The notes beneath the pieces were generated by a model. That model did not search any database. It was not told where the DNA came from and saw only the letters and a list, made by a program, of their open reading frames with translations. Position numbers and translations under genes: made by a program. Of a stretch of 64,000 nt of DNA, positions 1-7,209 are shown one piece after another. Each line of letters starts with the position of its first letter. The first letter of the stretch is position 1. Origin of the DNA: Flavobacterium potami. GTDB lineage: Bacteria; Bacteroidota; Bacteroidia; Flavobacteriales; Flavobacteriaceae. The DNA is taken from the NCBI RefSeq assembly GCF_020026915.1, contig NZ_JAINUY010000006.1, positions 186,001-250,000 on the forward strand, in the 5' to 3' direction.

Positions 1-255
1 ATTTTGGAAATTTTGACCAATCAGTGGGTTTTATTGGTAATAACATTATGCAGTGCTTATATTTTGAATGCTGAAATTCCGTTGTTTTCTTTAAAAGTTA
101 AAAAATTCAACTTGAAAGAAAATGCACTTCAAATTGTGTTTTTAACCATTTCAGTAGTAATGGTTTTATTGCTTCATTACATTGCGATTCCTCTAATTAT
201 TGCTTTTTATGTCTTATTGTCAATTGTGAATAATCTGTTTTTGAAAAAAAAGTAG
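1..255 (+). CDS. pssA: CDP-diacylglycerol-serine O-phosphatidyltransferase, C-terminal part (probable)
   Basis: The reading frame is open from the first base, so the gene begins upstream and only about the last 84 codons are present. The residues are very hydrophobic: two or three membrane helices are separated by a short polar stretch containing AEIPLFSLKVKKFN. A phrase of this type (PLFSLK or PLFALK followed by basic residues) is what I remember near the end of Bacteroidota PssA, a CDP-alcohol phosphatidyltransferase that makes phosphatidylserine, the precursor of phosphatidylethanolamine, in the inner membrane. The catalytic CDP-OH-P motif would lie upstream and cannot be checked, so the call rests on the tail alone. 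The next gene starts 9 bp downstream and is probably cotranscribed. Confidence 0.62.
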   Translation: MLEILTNQWVLLVITLCSAYILNAEIPLFSLKVKKFNLKENALQIVFLTISVVMVLLLHYIAIPLIIAFYVLLSIVNNLFLKKK

Positions 256-264
256 TCCTGTTTA

Positions 265-1119
265 ATGGCAAAAAAAACAACGTACCGCAAAACATATGCA
301 AGAAAACCAGCTGGGAGATCTTTTCTCGGCAAGCTTTTTCGTGCTTTTATTTTGATTTTTTTTGCACTTCTTTTCATTGGAATAATTTATCATTACAGAA
401 AAGGTTTAGCTTATTATTTAGGATTTAAATCTGAAAAAGTTCTAGATGAAGATGAGGTAGATAAACACCTTTCGGATGTTCGGAATATTCGTGTTCTTGA
501 AAACCATAAAGGAAAAGTAATCGGAATTGACGTTTCTGAATTTCAAGGAAAAGTAGATTGGGAAGAAGTAGAAATTCTGGATGAAAAATATCCAGTTCAG
601 TTTGTTTTTATTCGTGCGACCGCAGGAAATGATCGTGTAGACAGGCAATTTAAAAGAAACTGGGAAGGTGCCAAAGAGAATAAAATCATGCGTGGCGCTT
701 ATCATTATTATCGTCCAAATGAAAATTCGATAGAACAAGCCGATCTTTTTATCAAAACAGTAAAATTGAGGAAAGGAGATCTTCCGCCGGTTTTGGATAT
801 CGAAAAATTACCCAAAAACCAGCCTTTAGACAGTTTGAAAAAAGGATTGAAACGTTGGTTGAATAAAGTTGAAAAGCATTATCAAGTTCGCCCTATAATT
901 TATTCTGGAGAAAGATATTATTCAGATTTCTTGAAGGAAGAATTCAGCGAATATCTTTTCTGGATTGCCAATTATAATTTCTACAGAGAAAAAATTGAAG
1001 ATGATTGGTTGTTCTGGCAGTTTACAGAAAAGGCATCTTTACCAGGAATTAAACATCGAGTTGATGTTAATATTTACAACGGAGATATTGAACAGTTGCA
1101 GTTTATTACTGTTGAGTAG
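265..1119 (+). CDS. membrane-anchored GH25 (lysozyme-type) glycoside hydrolase
   Basis: The 284-residue protein has a basic N-terminus, one membrane helix at about residues 24-44, then a GH25 domain from about residue 85 to the end. Family hallmarks are visible: IGIDVSEFQG at the first strand, FVFIRAT, GAYHYYRPN, the acidic pair DIEKLP on the expected catalytic strand, PIIYSG, and the closing WQFTEKASLPGIKHRVDVN. GH25 enzymes cleave the MurNAc-GlcNAc bond of peptidoglycan. With an uncleaved N-terminal anchor this one should face the periplasm and act in wall remodelling rather than as a secreted lysin. It follows the pssA end by 9 bp and is convergent with lptB, with a perfect 16-bp hairpin between them. 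The ATG at 265 leaves a short polar N-terminus before the helix, as expected. Confidence 0.88.
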   Translation: MAKKTTYRKTYARKPAGRSFLGKLFRAFILIFFALLFIGIIYHYRKGLAYYLGFKSEKVLDEDEVDKHLSDVRNIRVLENHKGKVIGIDVSEFQGKVDWEEVEILDEKYPVQFVFIRATAGNDRVDRQFKRNWEGAKENKIMRGAYHYYRPNENSIEQADLFIKTVKLRKGDLPPVLDIEKLPKNQPLDSLKKGLKRWLNKVEKHYQVRPIIYSGERYYSDFLKEEFSEYLFWIANYNFYREKIEDDWLFWQFTEKASLPGIKHRVDVNIYNGDIEQLQFITVE

Positions 1120-1129
1120 TTTTCAGTCG

Positions 1130-1173
1130 CAGTCGCAGTTTTCAGCATTCACTGTGACTGAAAACTGCGACTG
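1130..1173. terminator. 16-bp perfect inverted repeat between convergent genes
   Basis: The left arm CAGTCGCAGTTTTCAG (1130-1145) is the exact reverse complement of 1158-1173, with a 12-nt loop. It fills the gap between the GH25 gene (+) and lptB (-), so transcripts from both sides would fold it. The run CTGAAAACTGCGACT of the right arm reappears at 6632-6646 in another convergent gap, so this is one copy of a dispersed repeat family. Terminator function is inferred from position; there is no strong T-tract. Confidence 0.6.
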
Positions 1174-1178
1174 AATAC

Positions 1179-1919
1179 TTAAAACTCTAGTTTCTTTTTA
1201 CGAAGCTCGAAGTTTTGTCCAAGATAAACACGACGAACCATTTCATCTTCTACCAATTCTTCTGGAACTCCTGCTTTTAGGATTCCTCCTTCGAACATTA
1301 AGTATGTTTTGTCAGTAATCGCTAATGTTTCCTGAACGTTGTGATCGGTAATTAGGATTCCGATGTTTTTATTTTTTAATTGTGCTACAATTCGCTGAAT
1401 ATCTTCAACCGCAACAGGGTCAACTCCCGCGAAAGGCTCATCCAATAAAATGAATTTAGGATCAGTTGCCAATGCACGTGCAATCTCCGTACGTCGACGC
1501 TCACCCCCAGAAAGTAAGTCACCTCGGTTGGTACGAATATGTTCTAAGCTGAATTCTTCAATTAAACTTTCCATTTTTGCGATCTGAGCTTCTTTAGAAA
1601 GTTTGGTTAATTGTAAAACACTCAGAATATTATCTTCAATGCTTAATTTTCTAAAAACAGAAGCTTCCTGTGCCAAATAACCAATTCCTTGTTGTGCACG
1701 TTTGTACATCGGATAATCAGTAATATTCAAATCATCTAGATAAATATTACCCTGATTTGGTTTTACCAATCCCACGATCATATAAAAAGACGTTGTTTTT
1801 CCTGCTCCATTTGGTCCCAAAAGGCCCACGATTTCTCCTTGATTTACTTCAACAGAAATTCCTTTTACAACACTACGTCCCTTATAGGTTTTGATTAAAT
1901 TATCGGCTCTTAGCTTCAT
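1179..1919 (-). CDS. lptB: LPS export ABC transporter ATP-binding protein LptB
   Basis: This 246-residue cytoplasmic ATPase powers extraction of lipopolysaccharide from the inner membrane with LptF/LptG. Walker A is GPNGAGKTT (about residues 35-43), the signature is LLSGGERRRTEIARAL, and Walker B is FILLDEPFAGVDP. The sequence after the signature, with VEDIQ and the switch histidine in ITDHNVQETL, is the typical LptB pattern. Length is normal. The ATG at 1919 is preceded by a dispersed inverted repeat (1926-2109), so its promoter probably lies within or just downstream of that repeat. Only the ATPase is present here; lptF, lptG, lptA and lptC are not in the window. Confidence 0.95.
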   Translation of the reverse strand: MKLRADNLIKTYKGRSVVKGISVEVNQGEIVGLLGPNGAGKTTSFYMIVGLVKPNQGNIYLDDLNITDYPMYKRAQQGIGYLAQEASVFRKLSIEDNILSVLQLTKLSKEAQIAKMESLIEEFSLEHIRTNRGDLLSGGERRRTEIARALATDPKFILLDEPFAGVDPVAVEDIQRIVAQLKNKNIGILITDHNVQETLAITDKTYLMFEGGILKAGVPEELVEDEMVRRVYLGQNFELRKKKLEF

Positions 1920-1925
1920 TTTTTT

Positions 1926-2109
1926 AATTAGATAATTAGATAATTTGAAAATGAGATAATTTACAAACTAGCTCAATTTTTAATTTTAAAATTTATTAGA
2001 AGAGGCAAATTAAAAGTAAAATAATCAATCAGATAAATGAATTAACAAATTATTGCATTTTCAAAATCAGATATTTGCGTTTGTGGAGCAATTATCTAAT
2101 TATCTAATT
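1926..2109. repeat. 184-bp element with perfect 20-bp inverted ends
   Basis: AATTAGATAATTAGATAATT at 1926-1945 is the exact reverse complement of 2090-2109. The element fills the gap between the carboxymuconolactone decarboxylase-like gene and lptB. The same word, with the same kind of neighbouring GTGTCAATTAG, recurs alone near 26917-26938 downstream of the lone ABC ATPase gene. The interior is AT-rich with no open frame of note. It looks like a non-coding MITE-like or REP-like repeat. Confidence 0.7.
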
Positions 2110-2123
2110 GGCACATTTTCTAA

Positions 2124-2474
2124 TTACTTTCCCTGTTCTTCTAGGGCTTCCCAGAATTCGTAAGCTCTTCTTAAATGAGGAATTACGATTGTTCCTCCAA
2201 CAAGAGTTGCAATTCCCATTGCTTCCATCATTTCTTCTTTAGAAACACCTTCTTTGTAGCTCGTTTCTAAATGATATTTTACACAGTCGTCGCATCTTAA
2301 AACTGTAGAGGCAACTAAACCTAAAAGTTCTTTTGTTTTTACATCGAGAGCACCTTCCGCATAAGCGTTAGTATCTAGATTAAAAATTCGCTTTACAATT
2401 TTGTTATTGTCAGCTAATAATTTTTCGTTCATTTTAGAACGATAGTCATTAAATTCTTGAATGATATCAGACAT
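2124..2474 (-). CDS. carboxymuconolactone decarboxylase / AhpD-like family protein
   Basis: This small all-helical protein has 116 residues and the conserved block LRCDDCVKYHLETSYKEGVS, carrying the CxxC pair and the downstream histidine found in AhpD-like members of the CMD family. In such proteins the two cysteines form a redox or peroxidase-linked disulfide. A true aromatic-ring decarboxylase would usually lack that pair, so a thiol-redox role is more likely than muconolactone metabolism. The gene overlaps the end of tatC by 8 bp and is the last gene of the kdsD-tatC-CMD operon. The substrate is unknown. Confidence 0.85.
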   Translation of the reverse strand: MSDIIQEFNDYRSKMNEKLLADNNKIVKRIFNLDTNAYAEGALDVKTKELLGLVASTVLRCDDCVKYHLETSYKEGVSKEEMMEAMGIATLVGGTIVIPHLRRAYEFWEALEEQGK

Positions 2475-3282
2475 TTTCTTTTAATTTATTTCTATAAACA
2501 ACTTTTGAAATTAAAATACTTACTTCGTAAATAATTAACATCGGAATTGCTACAATGGTTTGACTTACTACGTCTGGTGGTGTTACAATAGCTGCAATAA
2601 CCAAGATTAATACTACGGCATATTTCCAGTACTTTCTAAGAAATTCTGGAGTTACTAATCCTAATTTGGTCAAGAAATAAATTGCAATTGGTAATTCGAA
2701 AAAGATGGCACTCCCCAAAATACTTGTTTTTACCATTCCCATATAAGATTCCAGTGTAAACTGGTTTTTTACCACATCACTCACAGAGAAAGTGGCAACG
2801 AAATTTACCGACATCGGGATTACTACAAAATAACCGAACAATACTCCTAAAAAGAAAAGCAAAGAAGAAACAAAGATGAATAATTTTGCATTTTTTCTCT
2901 CTTTCTCATAAAGCGCCGGACTGATAAATTTCCAGATTTCCCATAAAATATAAGGAAAACTTAGAATGAAACCTGCCAAAAGACACATCCAGACAAAAAT
3001 ATTAACCTGTCCTTCCATTTCCGTATTTTGGATAATGAAATTCAGTTCTGTAATGCAAATGCTGTCTGCAAATCCTAATGAATGTGATAAGTCGCAAAAC
3101 CAAACATACGTAAAGAATGTTGGTCTAATCGGACCTAAAATAATTTGATCAAATAAATAATCACTGATAAAATAAGTAACAAATGCCATTATGCATGTTG
3201 CAATTGTACTTCTAACTAATAACCATCTTAGTTCTTCAAGATGATCCAAAAATGACATCTCGCCAAGGTTTTTCTTTGCCAT
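2467..3282 (-). CDS. tatC: Sec-independent protein translocase subunit TatC
   Basis: The 271-residue polytopic membrane protein has about six helices. The N-terminal MSFLDHLEELRWLLVRS is the classic TatC signature that binds twin-arginine signal peptides. The later phrases FISPALYEKERKNA and VTPPDVVSQ match the conserved cytoplasmic loop and the fifth/sixth helix region. It forms the receptor of the Tat machine that exports folded proteins; tatA is not in this window. The loop after the first helix is longer than in E. coli, which I recall as usual in Bacteroidota. Its ATG overlaps the kdsD stop by one base (TAATG), indicating translational coupling. Confidence 0.95.
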   Translation of the reverse strand: MAKKNLGEMSFLDHLEELRWLLVRSTIATCIMAFVTYFISDYLFDQIILGPIRPTFFTYVWFCDLSHSLGFADSICITELNFIIQNTEMEGQVNIFVWMCLLAGFILSFPYILWEIWKFISPALYEKERKNAKLFIFVSSLLFFLGVLFGYFVVIPMSVNFVATFSVSDVVKNQFTLESYMGMVKTSILGSAIFFELPIAIYFLTKLGLVTPEFLRKYWKYAVVLILVIAAIVTPPDVVSQTIVAIPMLIIYEVSILISKVVYRNKLKENV

Positions 3283-4247
3283 TATACGATTCCTTCTTTT
3301 AAAATGTCATGTAAGTGTAAAACTCCTTTGTATTCTCCTTCGTCGGCAACAATAAGTTGCGTAATAGAGAAATCTTCCAAAATATTCAATGCATCAACCG
3401 CCATAGTTTCTGAAGAAACCATTTTAGGATTTTTAGACATAATATCCCTTGCAGTCAAGTCCGCAATAGTATCTACGTCGTTTAGCATTCTTCGGATGTC
3501 TCCATCCGTAATAATTCCGATAATTTTATTGTCTTCTATTACTGCAGTTACACCCAATCTTTTTTCAGAAATTTCGAAAATTGCTTTTTTGATAGAGGTT
3601 TCTGGAGTAACAGCTGGTTTTAATGAATGCTCGATCATGTCTTTTACACGAAGCAATAATTTTTTGCCTAAAGCACCTCCTGGATGATAAATCGCAAAAT
3701 CTTCAGGTTTAAAATCACGCATCTCCATTAAGCAAACTGCAAGAGCATCGCCCATAACTAGTTGCGCAGTTGTACTGTTAGTAGGCGCTAGATTAATTGG
3801 ACAAGCTTCAGTGTTAACGGTTGTGTTCAATATATAATCTGAACCTTTTGCTAAAAAAGAAGTCACATTTCCAGTTATTGCAATCAGGGTGTTGCCAAAT
3901 CGTTTTAATAACGGAACCAAAACTTTGATTTCTGGACTGTTGCCACTTTTAGAAATGCAAATAATAACATCGTCGTTTTGAATCATTCCTAAATCTCCAT
4001 GAATCGCTTCTGCTGCGTGTAAAAACATAGAAGGTGTTCCTGTAGAGTTAAAAGTGGCAACCATTTTTTGTGCAATAATGGCACTTTTTCCTATTCCTGT
4101 AACGATTAAACGGCCTTTAGATTCGTAGATACGCTGAACTGCTTCGTAGAAATTTTCATCCAGAAAATCAATTAGTTTGGTAATTGCTTCACTTTCAGAG
4201 AGTATTGTTTTTTTGGCAATCGCCAATATATTTTCTTTTGAGATCAA
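3282..4247 (-). CDS. kdsD: arabinose-5-phosphate isomerase (KpsF/GutQ type)
   Basis: This enzyme converts ribulose 5-phosphate to arabinose 5-phosphate, the first step to Kdo of the LPS core. An N-terminal SIS domain contains GRLIVTGIGKSAIIAQKM, the HAAEAIHGDLGM segment and ISKSGNSPE. Two CBS domains follow from about residue 200. I chose the TTG at 4247 (protein begins MISKENILAIAK, 321 residues, the usual family length). The ATG at 4343 would add an unrelated hydrophobic tail, overlap the divergent recQ start, and lie upstream of the -7 element TAAATTTG read on this strand at 4309-4302. The gene heads the operon with tatC and a CMD-family gene. Confidence 0.92.
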   Translation of the reverse strand: MISKENILAIAKKTILSESEAITKLIDFLDENFYEAVQRIYESKGRLIVTGIGKSAIIAQKMVATFNSTGTPSMFLHAAEAIHGDLGMIQNDDVIICISKSGNSPEIKVLVPLLKRFGNTLIAITGNVTSFLAKGSDYILNTTVNTEACPINLAPTNSTTAQLVMGDALAVCLMEMRDFKPEDFAIYHPGGALGKKLLLRVKDMIEHSLKPAVTPETSIKKAIFEISEKRLGVTAVIEDNKIIGIITDGDIRRMLNDVDTIADLTARDIMSKNPKMVSSETMAVDALNILEDFSITQLIVADEGEYKGVLHLHDILKEGIV

Positions 4248-4263
4248 ATCAGAATATTTAAAA

Positions 4264-4309
4264 TTTGTATGTAAAAAAGAAAGTTGTATCTTTATGTGTT
4301 GCAAATTTA
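4264..4309. promoter_or_regulatory. divergent promoters of recQ (+) and kdsD (-)
   Basis: On the plus strand TTTG (4264-4267), a 19-nt spacer and TATCTTTA (4287-4294) fit the Bacteroidota promoter with one mismatch in the -7 box, and lie 40 bp before the recQ ATG. On the minus strand TAAATTTG (4309-4302) is a perfect -7 box that would start transcription about 50 nt before the TTG start of kdsD. The two elements overlap, so the genes may compete for polymerase. Confidence 0.6.
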
Positions 4310-4333
4310 TACAAAATACCATTAATATAGAGA

Positions 4334-6529
4334 ATGAATTCAAACGAAATTGAAATACATAAAGAATTAAAGAAGTATTTCGGCTTTAGCCAATTTAAGG
4401 GCTTGCAGGAGCAAGTCATTACGAGTATCTTGAGTGAAAAGAATACTTTCGTAATTATGCCGACAGGTGGTGGAAAGTCTCTTTGTTATCAGTTACCCGC
4501 TTTAATTCAGGACGGAACAGCAATTGTTGTTTCTCCATTGATTGCTTTGATGAAAAATCAAGTTGATGCAATTCGAAGTCTTTCGTCAGAAAACGGAATT
4601 GCTCATGTATTAAATTCCTCTCTCACCAAAACAGAAATTGCTCAGGTTAAAAAAGATATTACTTCTGGTTTAACCAAACTATTATATGTTGCTCCCGAAT
4701 CTTTAACCAAAGAAGAATATGTGACCTTTTTACAAAGCGTTAAAATTTCTTTTGTAGCTATTGACGAAGCGCACTGTATATCTGAATGGGGACATGATTT
4801 TAGACCTGAATACAGGAATTTGCGACACATCATAAAGCAATTAGGAAAAGTGCCTATTATTGGACTTACCGCAACTGCAACGCCAAAGGTTCAGGAAGAT
4901 ATTCTGAAGAATCTGGATATGTCTGATGCAAATACTTTTAAAGCGTCATTCAACAGACCGAACTTATATTATGAAGTTCGTACGAAAACTAAAAATATTG
5001 AATCGGATATTATTCGATTTATCAAACAGCATAAAGGTAAATCTGGAATTATTTACTGCTTAAGTCGTAAAAAAGTAGAATCTATTGCCGAAGTTCTGCA
5101 GGTAAACGGAATTAGTGCGGTTCCTTATCATGCAGGGTTGGATGCCAAAACTCGTGCTAAACATCAGGACATGTTTTTGATGGAAGACGTTGATGTGGTT
5201 GTAGCAACAATTGCTTTCGGAATGGGAATTGATAAACCAGACGTTCGTTTTGTAATTCACCATGATATTCCAAAATCTCTTGAAAGTTATTATCAGGAAA
5301 CGGGTCGTGCAGGACGTGATGGAGGAGAAGGGCATTGTTTAGCTTATTACTCTTATAAAGATGTAGAAAAGCTGGAGAAATTCATGTCGGGAAAACCAGT
5401 TGCCGAACAAGAAATTGGTTTTGCACTTTTGCAGGAAGTTGTGGCTTATGCCGAAACTTCGATGTCGCGACGAAAATTTCTTCTACATTATTTTGGTGAA
5501 GAATTTGACAGCGAAAACGGAGAAGGTGCCGATATGGACGACAACGTTCGTAATCCTAAAAATAAAATCGAAGCCAAAGATCAGGTCGTTAAGTTGCTTG
5601 AAATCGTTCGCGATACCAAACATATTTACAAGTCAAAAGAAATTGTGTTTACATTAATTGGTCGTATCAATGCGGTTATTAAAGCACATAAAACAGATAC
5701 TCAGCCATTTTTCGGTTCCGGCTCAGACCACGACGAGAAATACTGGATGGCATTATTGAGACAAGTATTGGTTTCTAGTTATTTGTCAAAAGATATTGAG
5801 ACATACGGAATAATTAAAATTACCGAAAAGGGATTGGATTATATTAAAAATCCAGTTTCGTTTATGATGTCTGAAGATCATGAATATACAGAAGCTGATG
5901 ACGAAACTGTGGTGACTGGAGGAAAATCTTCTGGAACTGCAGACGAAGTTTTAACCGGAATGCTTCGTGAACTTCGTAAAAAAGTGGCTAAAAAATTGGG
6001 AGTTCCACCATTCGTAGTTTTCCAGGATCCTTCTTTAGAAGACATGGCGCTTAAATATCCTGTTTCAATTACCGAATTATACAATATTCATGGTGTTGGT
6101 GAAGGAAAAGCAAAAAAATATGGAAGCGAATTCGTAGCTTTAATCAGTCGTTATGTAGAAGATAACGATATTATTCGTCCGGATGATTTAGTTGTAAAAT
6201 CGACGGGAGTGAATTCTGCGAACAAACTTTACATCATTCAGAATATTGATAGAAAACTGCCATTAAGTGATATCGCTTCCGCGAAAGGACTTTCGATGGA
6301 TGCACTGATTAAAGAAATGGAGCAGATTGTTTATTCTGGGACAAAACTAAACATCAAATATTGGTTGGATGATATTTTGGATGATGACCAACAAGAAGAA
6401 ATTCACGATTACTTCATGGAATCAGAATCAGATAAAATTGAAGACGCCTTAAAAGAATTTGACGGCGACTACGATATTGACGAATTGCGTTTAATGCGTA
6501 TTAAGTTTATTAGCGAAGTAGCAAATTAA
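4334..6529 (+). CDS. recQ: ATP-dependent DNA helicase RecQ, zinc site degenerate
   Basis: The protein has 731 residues: a superfamily 2 helicase core (MPTGGGKSLCYQLPA Walker A, AIDEAHCISEWGHDFRPEY, GLTATATP, QETGRAGRDGG), the RecQ C-terminal region, an HRDC domain at about 535-620, and a C-terminal helix-turn-helix extension. It unwinds forked or recombining DNA 3'-5' in repair. The zinc subdomain after the core keeps RRKFLLHYFGE (about 378-388), but the four cysteines expected there are absent: Ser stands before RR, and acidic/Asn residues replace the later CxxC pair. The remaining cysteines of the protein lie elsewhere in the core. The gene is convergent with a 79-aa gene across an inverted repeat. 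Confidence 0.95.
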   Translation: MNSNEIEIHKELKKYFGFSQFKGLQEQVITSILSEKNTFVIMPTGGGKSLCYQLPALIQDGTAIVVSPLIALMKNQVDAIRSLSSENGIAHVLNSSLTKTEIAQVKKDITSGLTKLLYVAPESLTKEEYVTFLQSVKISFVAIDEAHCISEWGHDFRPEYRNLRHIIKQLGKVPIIGLTATATPKVQEDILKNLDMSDANTFKASFNRPNLYYEVRTKTKNIESDIIRFIKQHKGKSGIIYCLSRKKVESIAEVLQVNGISAVPYHAGLDAKTRAKHQDMFLMEDVDVVVATIAFGMGIDKPDVRFVIHHDIPKSLESYYQETGRAGRDGGEGHCLAYYSYKDVEKLEKFMSGKPVAEQEIGFALLQEVVAYAETSMSRRKFLLHYFGEEFDSENGEGADMDDNVRNPKNKIEAKDQVVKLLEIVRDTKHIYKSKEIVFTLIGRINAVIKAHKTDTQPFFGSGSDHDEKYWMALLRQVLVSSYLSKDIETYGIIKITEKGLDYIKNPVSFMMSEDHEYTEADDETVVTGGKSSGTADEVLTGMLRELRKKVAKKLGVPPFVVFQDPSLEDMALKYPVSITELYNIHGVGEGKAKKYGSEFVALISRYVEDNDIIRPDDLVVKSTGVNSANKLYIIQNIDRKLPLSDIASAKGLSMDALIKEMEQIVYSGTKLNIKYWLDDILDDDQQEEIHDYFMESESDKIEDALKEFDGDYDIDELRLMRIKFISEVAN

Positions 6530-6537
6530 AAAGTTTA

Positions 6538-6646
6538 CAGTCTCAGTTTACAGTCTCAGTTAGTAAAGAGGCTGTAAACTGTGACCGAAAACTGTGACTT
6601 AAAATTGTCTCATTCAAAACTGTAAACTGAGACTGAAAACTGCGAC
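6538..6646. repeat. inverted repeat of the CTGAAAACTG family between convergent genes
   Basis: CAGTCTCAGTTTACAG (6538-6553) is the exact reverse complement of 6620-6635. Between and beside the arms are further copies of the words CTGTAAACTG and CTGAAAACTG. The right end carries CTGAAAACTGCGACT, identical to the hairpin arm at 1158-1172. Both copies sit between the 3' ends of convergent genes (recQ and a 79-aa gene here), so they may end transcription in both directions. Confidence 0.65.
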
Positions 6647-6648
6647 TA

Positions 6649-6888
6649 TTACCCTTCGTACAATTCCCCTCGATGCGGTTTCAAAGCATCTCTTACTTGA
6701 ATCATATTTTCATCTGTTACAACCATAAAAGCGGTTGCGTGCATATCGTTTACAATTGAAAAACCTGTAATATTTAAAGGAAGTTTTTCAATTGCAATAT
6801 ATTCTTTTAAATGAATTTCGTGATGTTCGGCAGTTTTTGCTGAAGCAGGTCCGCGGAAATCCCAAATCAGTTTTATTTTTCTAGACAT
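6649..6888 (-). CDS. small conserved protein of unknown function
   Basis: The 79-residue protein reads as a compact alpha/beta fold without signal peptide or membrane segment. Notable stretches are LIWDFRGPASAKTAEHH near the start and an NDMHATAFMVV strand in the middle. I recall close relatives as uncharacterised proteins in flavobacteria; no function is known to me. A histidine-rich patch (HHEIH) and DMHA might bind a metal, but that is speculation. It is preceded by 321 bp of repeat-rich non-coding DNA and is convergent with recQ. Confidence 0.7.
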   Translation of the reverse strand: MSRKIKLIWDFRGPASAKTAEHHEIHLKEYIAIEKLPLNITGFSIVNDMHATAFMVVTDENMIQVRDALKPHRGELYEG

Positions 6889-7209
6889 TTTTTTTTAAAG
6901 GTGCAAAGTTACAGAGTGACAAAGGTACAAAGTCTTTTTTAAAGGTTCTAAGATTCTTAGTTGCTAAGGTTTTAAGGTTTTTTCTGTAGAGACGCACTGC
7001 AGTGCGTCTACACGCTTTAAAAGAAATCATTTTAATCCAATTAATCTGTGGCTGAAAATTAATCACAAAGATTTTAGCATCAAAATTAAATTCTAAATCT
7101 TCAGGAATCTGCGTTCAAATTTTACACTAAATATAAAATCTCATTTCAAAATAGTACTTTTGCATGTTCTTTTCATAGAAAGAAAAGCTAATAGAATAAA
7201 AAACACAAA
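6889..7209. other. 321-bp non-coding gap with dispersed repeats
   Basis: The gap contains a string of the GTGCAAAGTTACAGAG / GACAAAGGTACAAAG type (about 6900-6932), related to words near 51480, 51750, 59258 and 59690. It also holds the perfect 20-bp palindrome AGACGCACTGCAGTGCGTCT at 6990-7009. Near the right end, TACTTTTG (7155-7162) is a -7 promoter box for the FAD protein gene that starts at 7210. No open frame in it looks like a gene. Confidence 0.6.
6990..7009. repeat. 20-bp perfect palindrome, REP-like
   Basis: AGACGCACTGCAGTGCGTCT is its own reverse complement; the flanks GTAG and TACA extend the symmetry with a small offset. I recall the GTAGAGACGCACTGCAGTGCGTCT type as a recurrent intergenic palindrome in other bacteria. 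It stands in non-coding DNA far richer in G+C than its surroundings. Confidence 0.6.

Noticed and set aside
4248..4343. Longer N-terminus for kdsD from the ATG at 4343
   Set aside because: The extra residues do not fit the family, overlap the divergent recQ start, and lie upstream of the likely transcription start.
6881..7066. Open frame upstream of the 79-aa gene (minus strand)
   Set aside because: It is made of dispersed repeat words and a palindrome, with no protein-like pattern.
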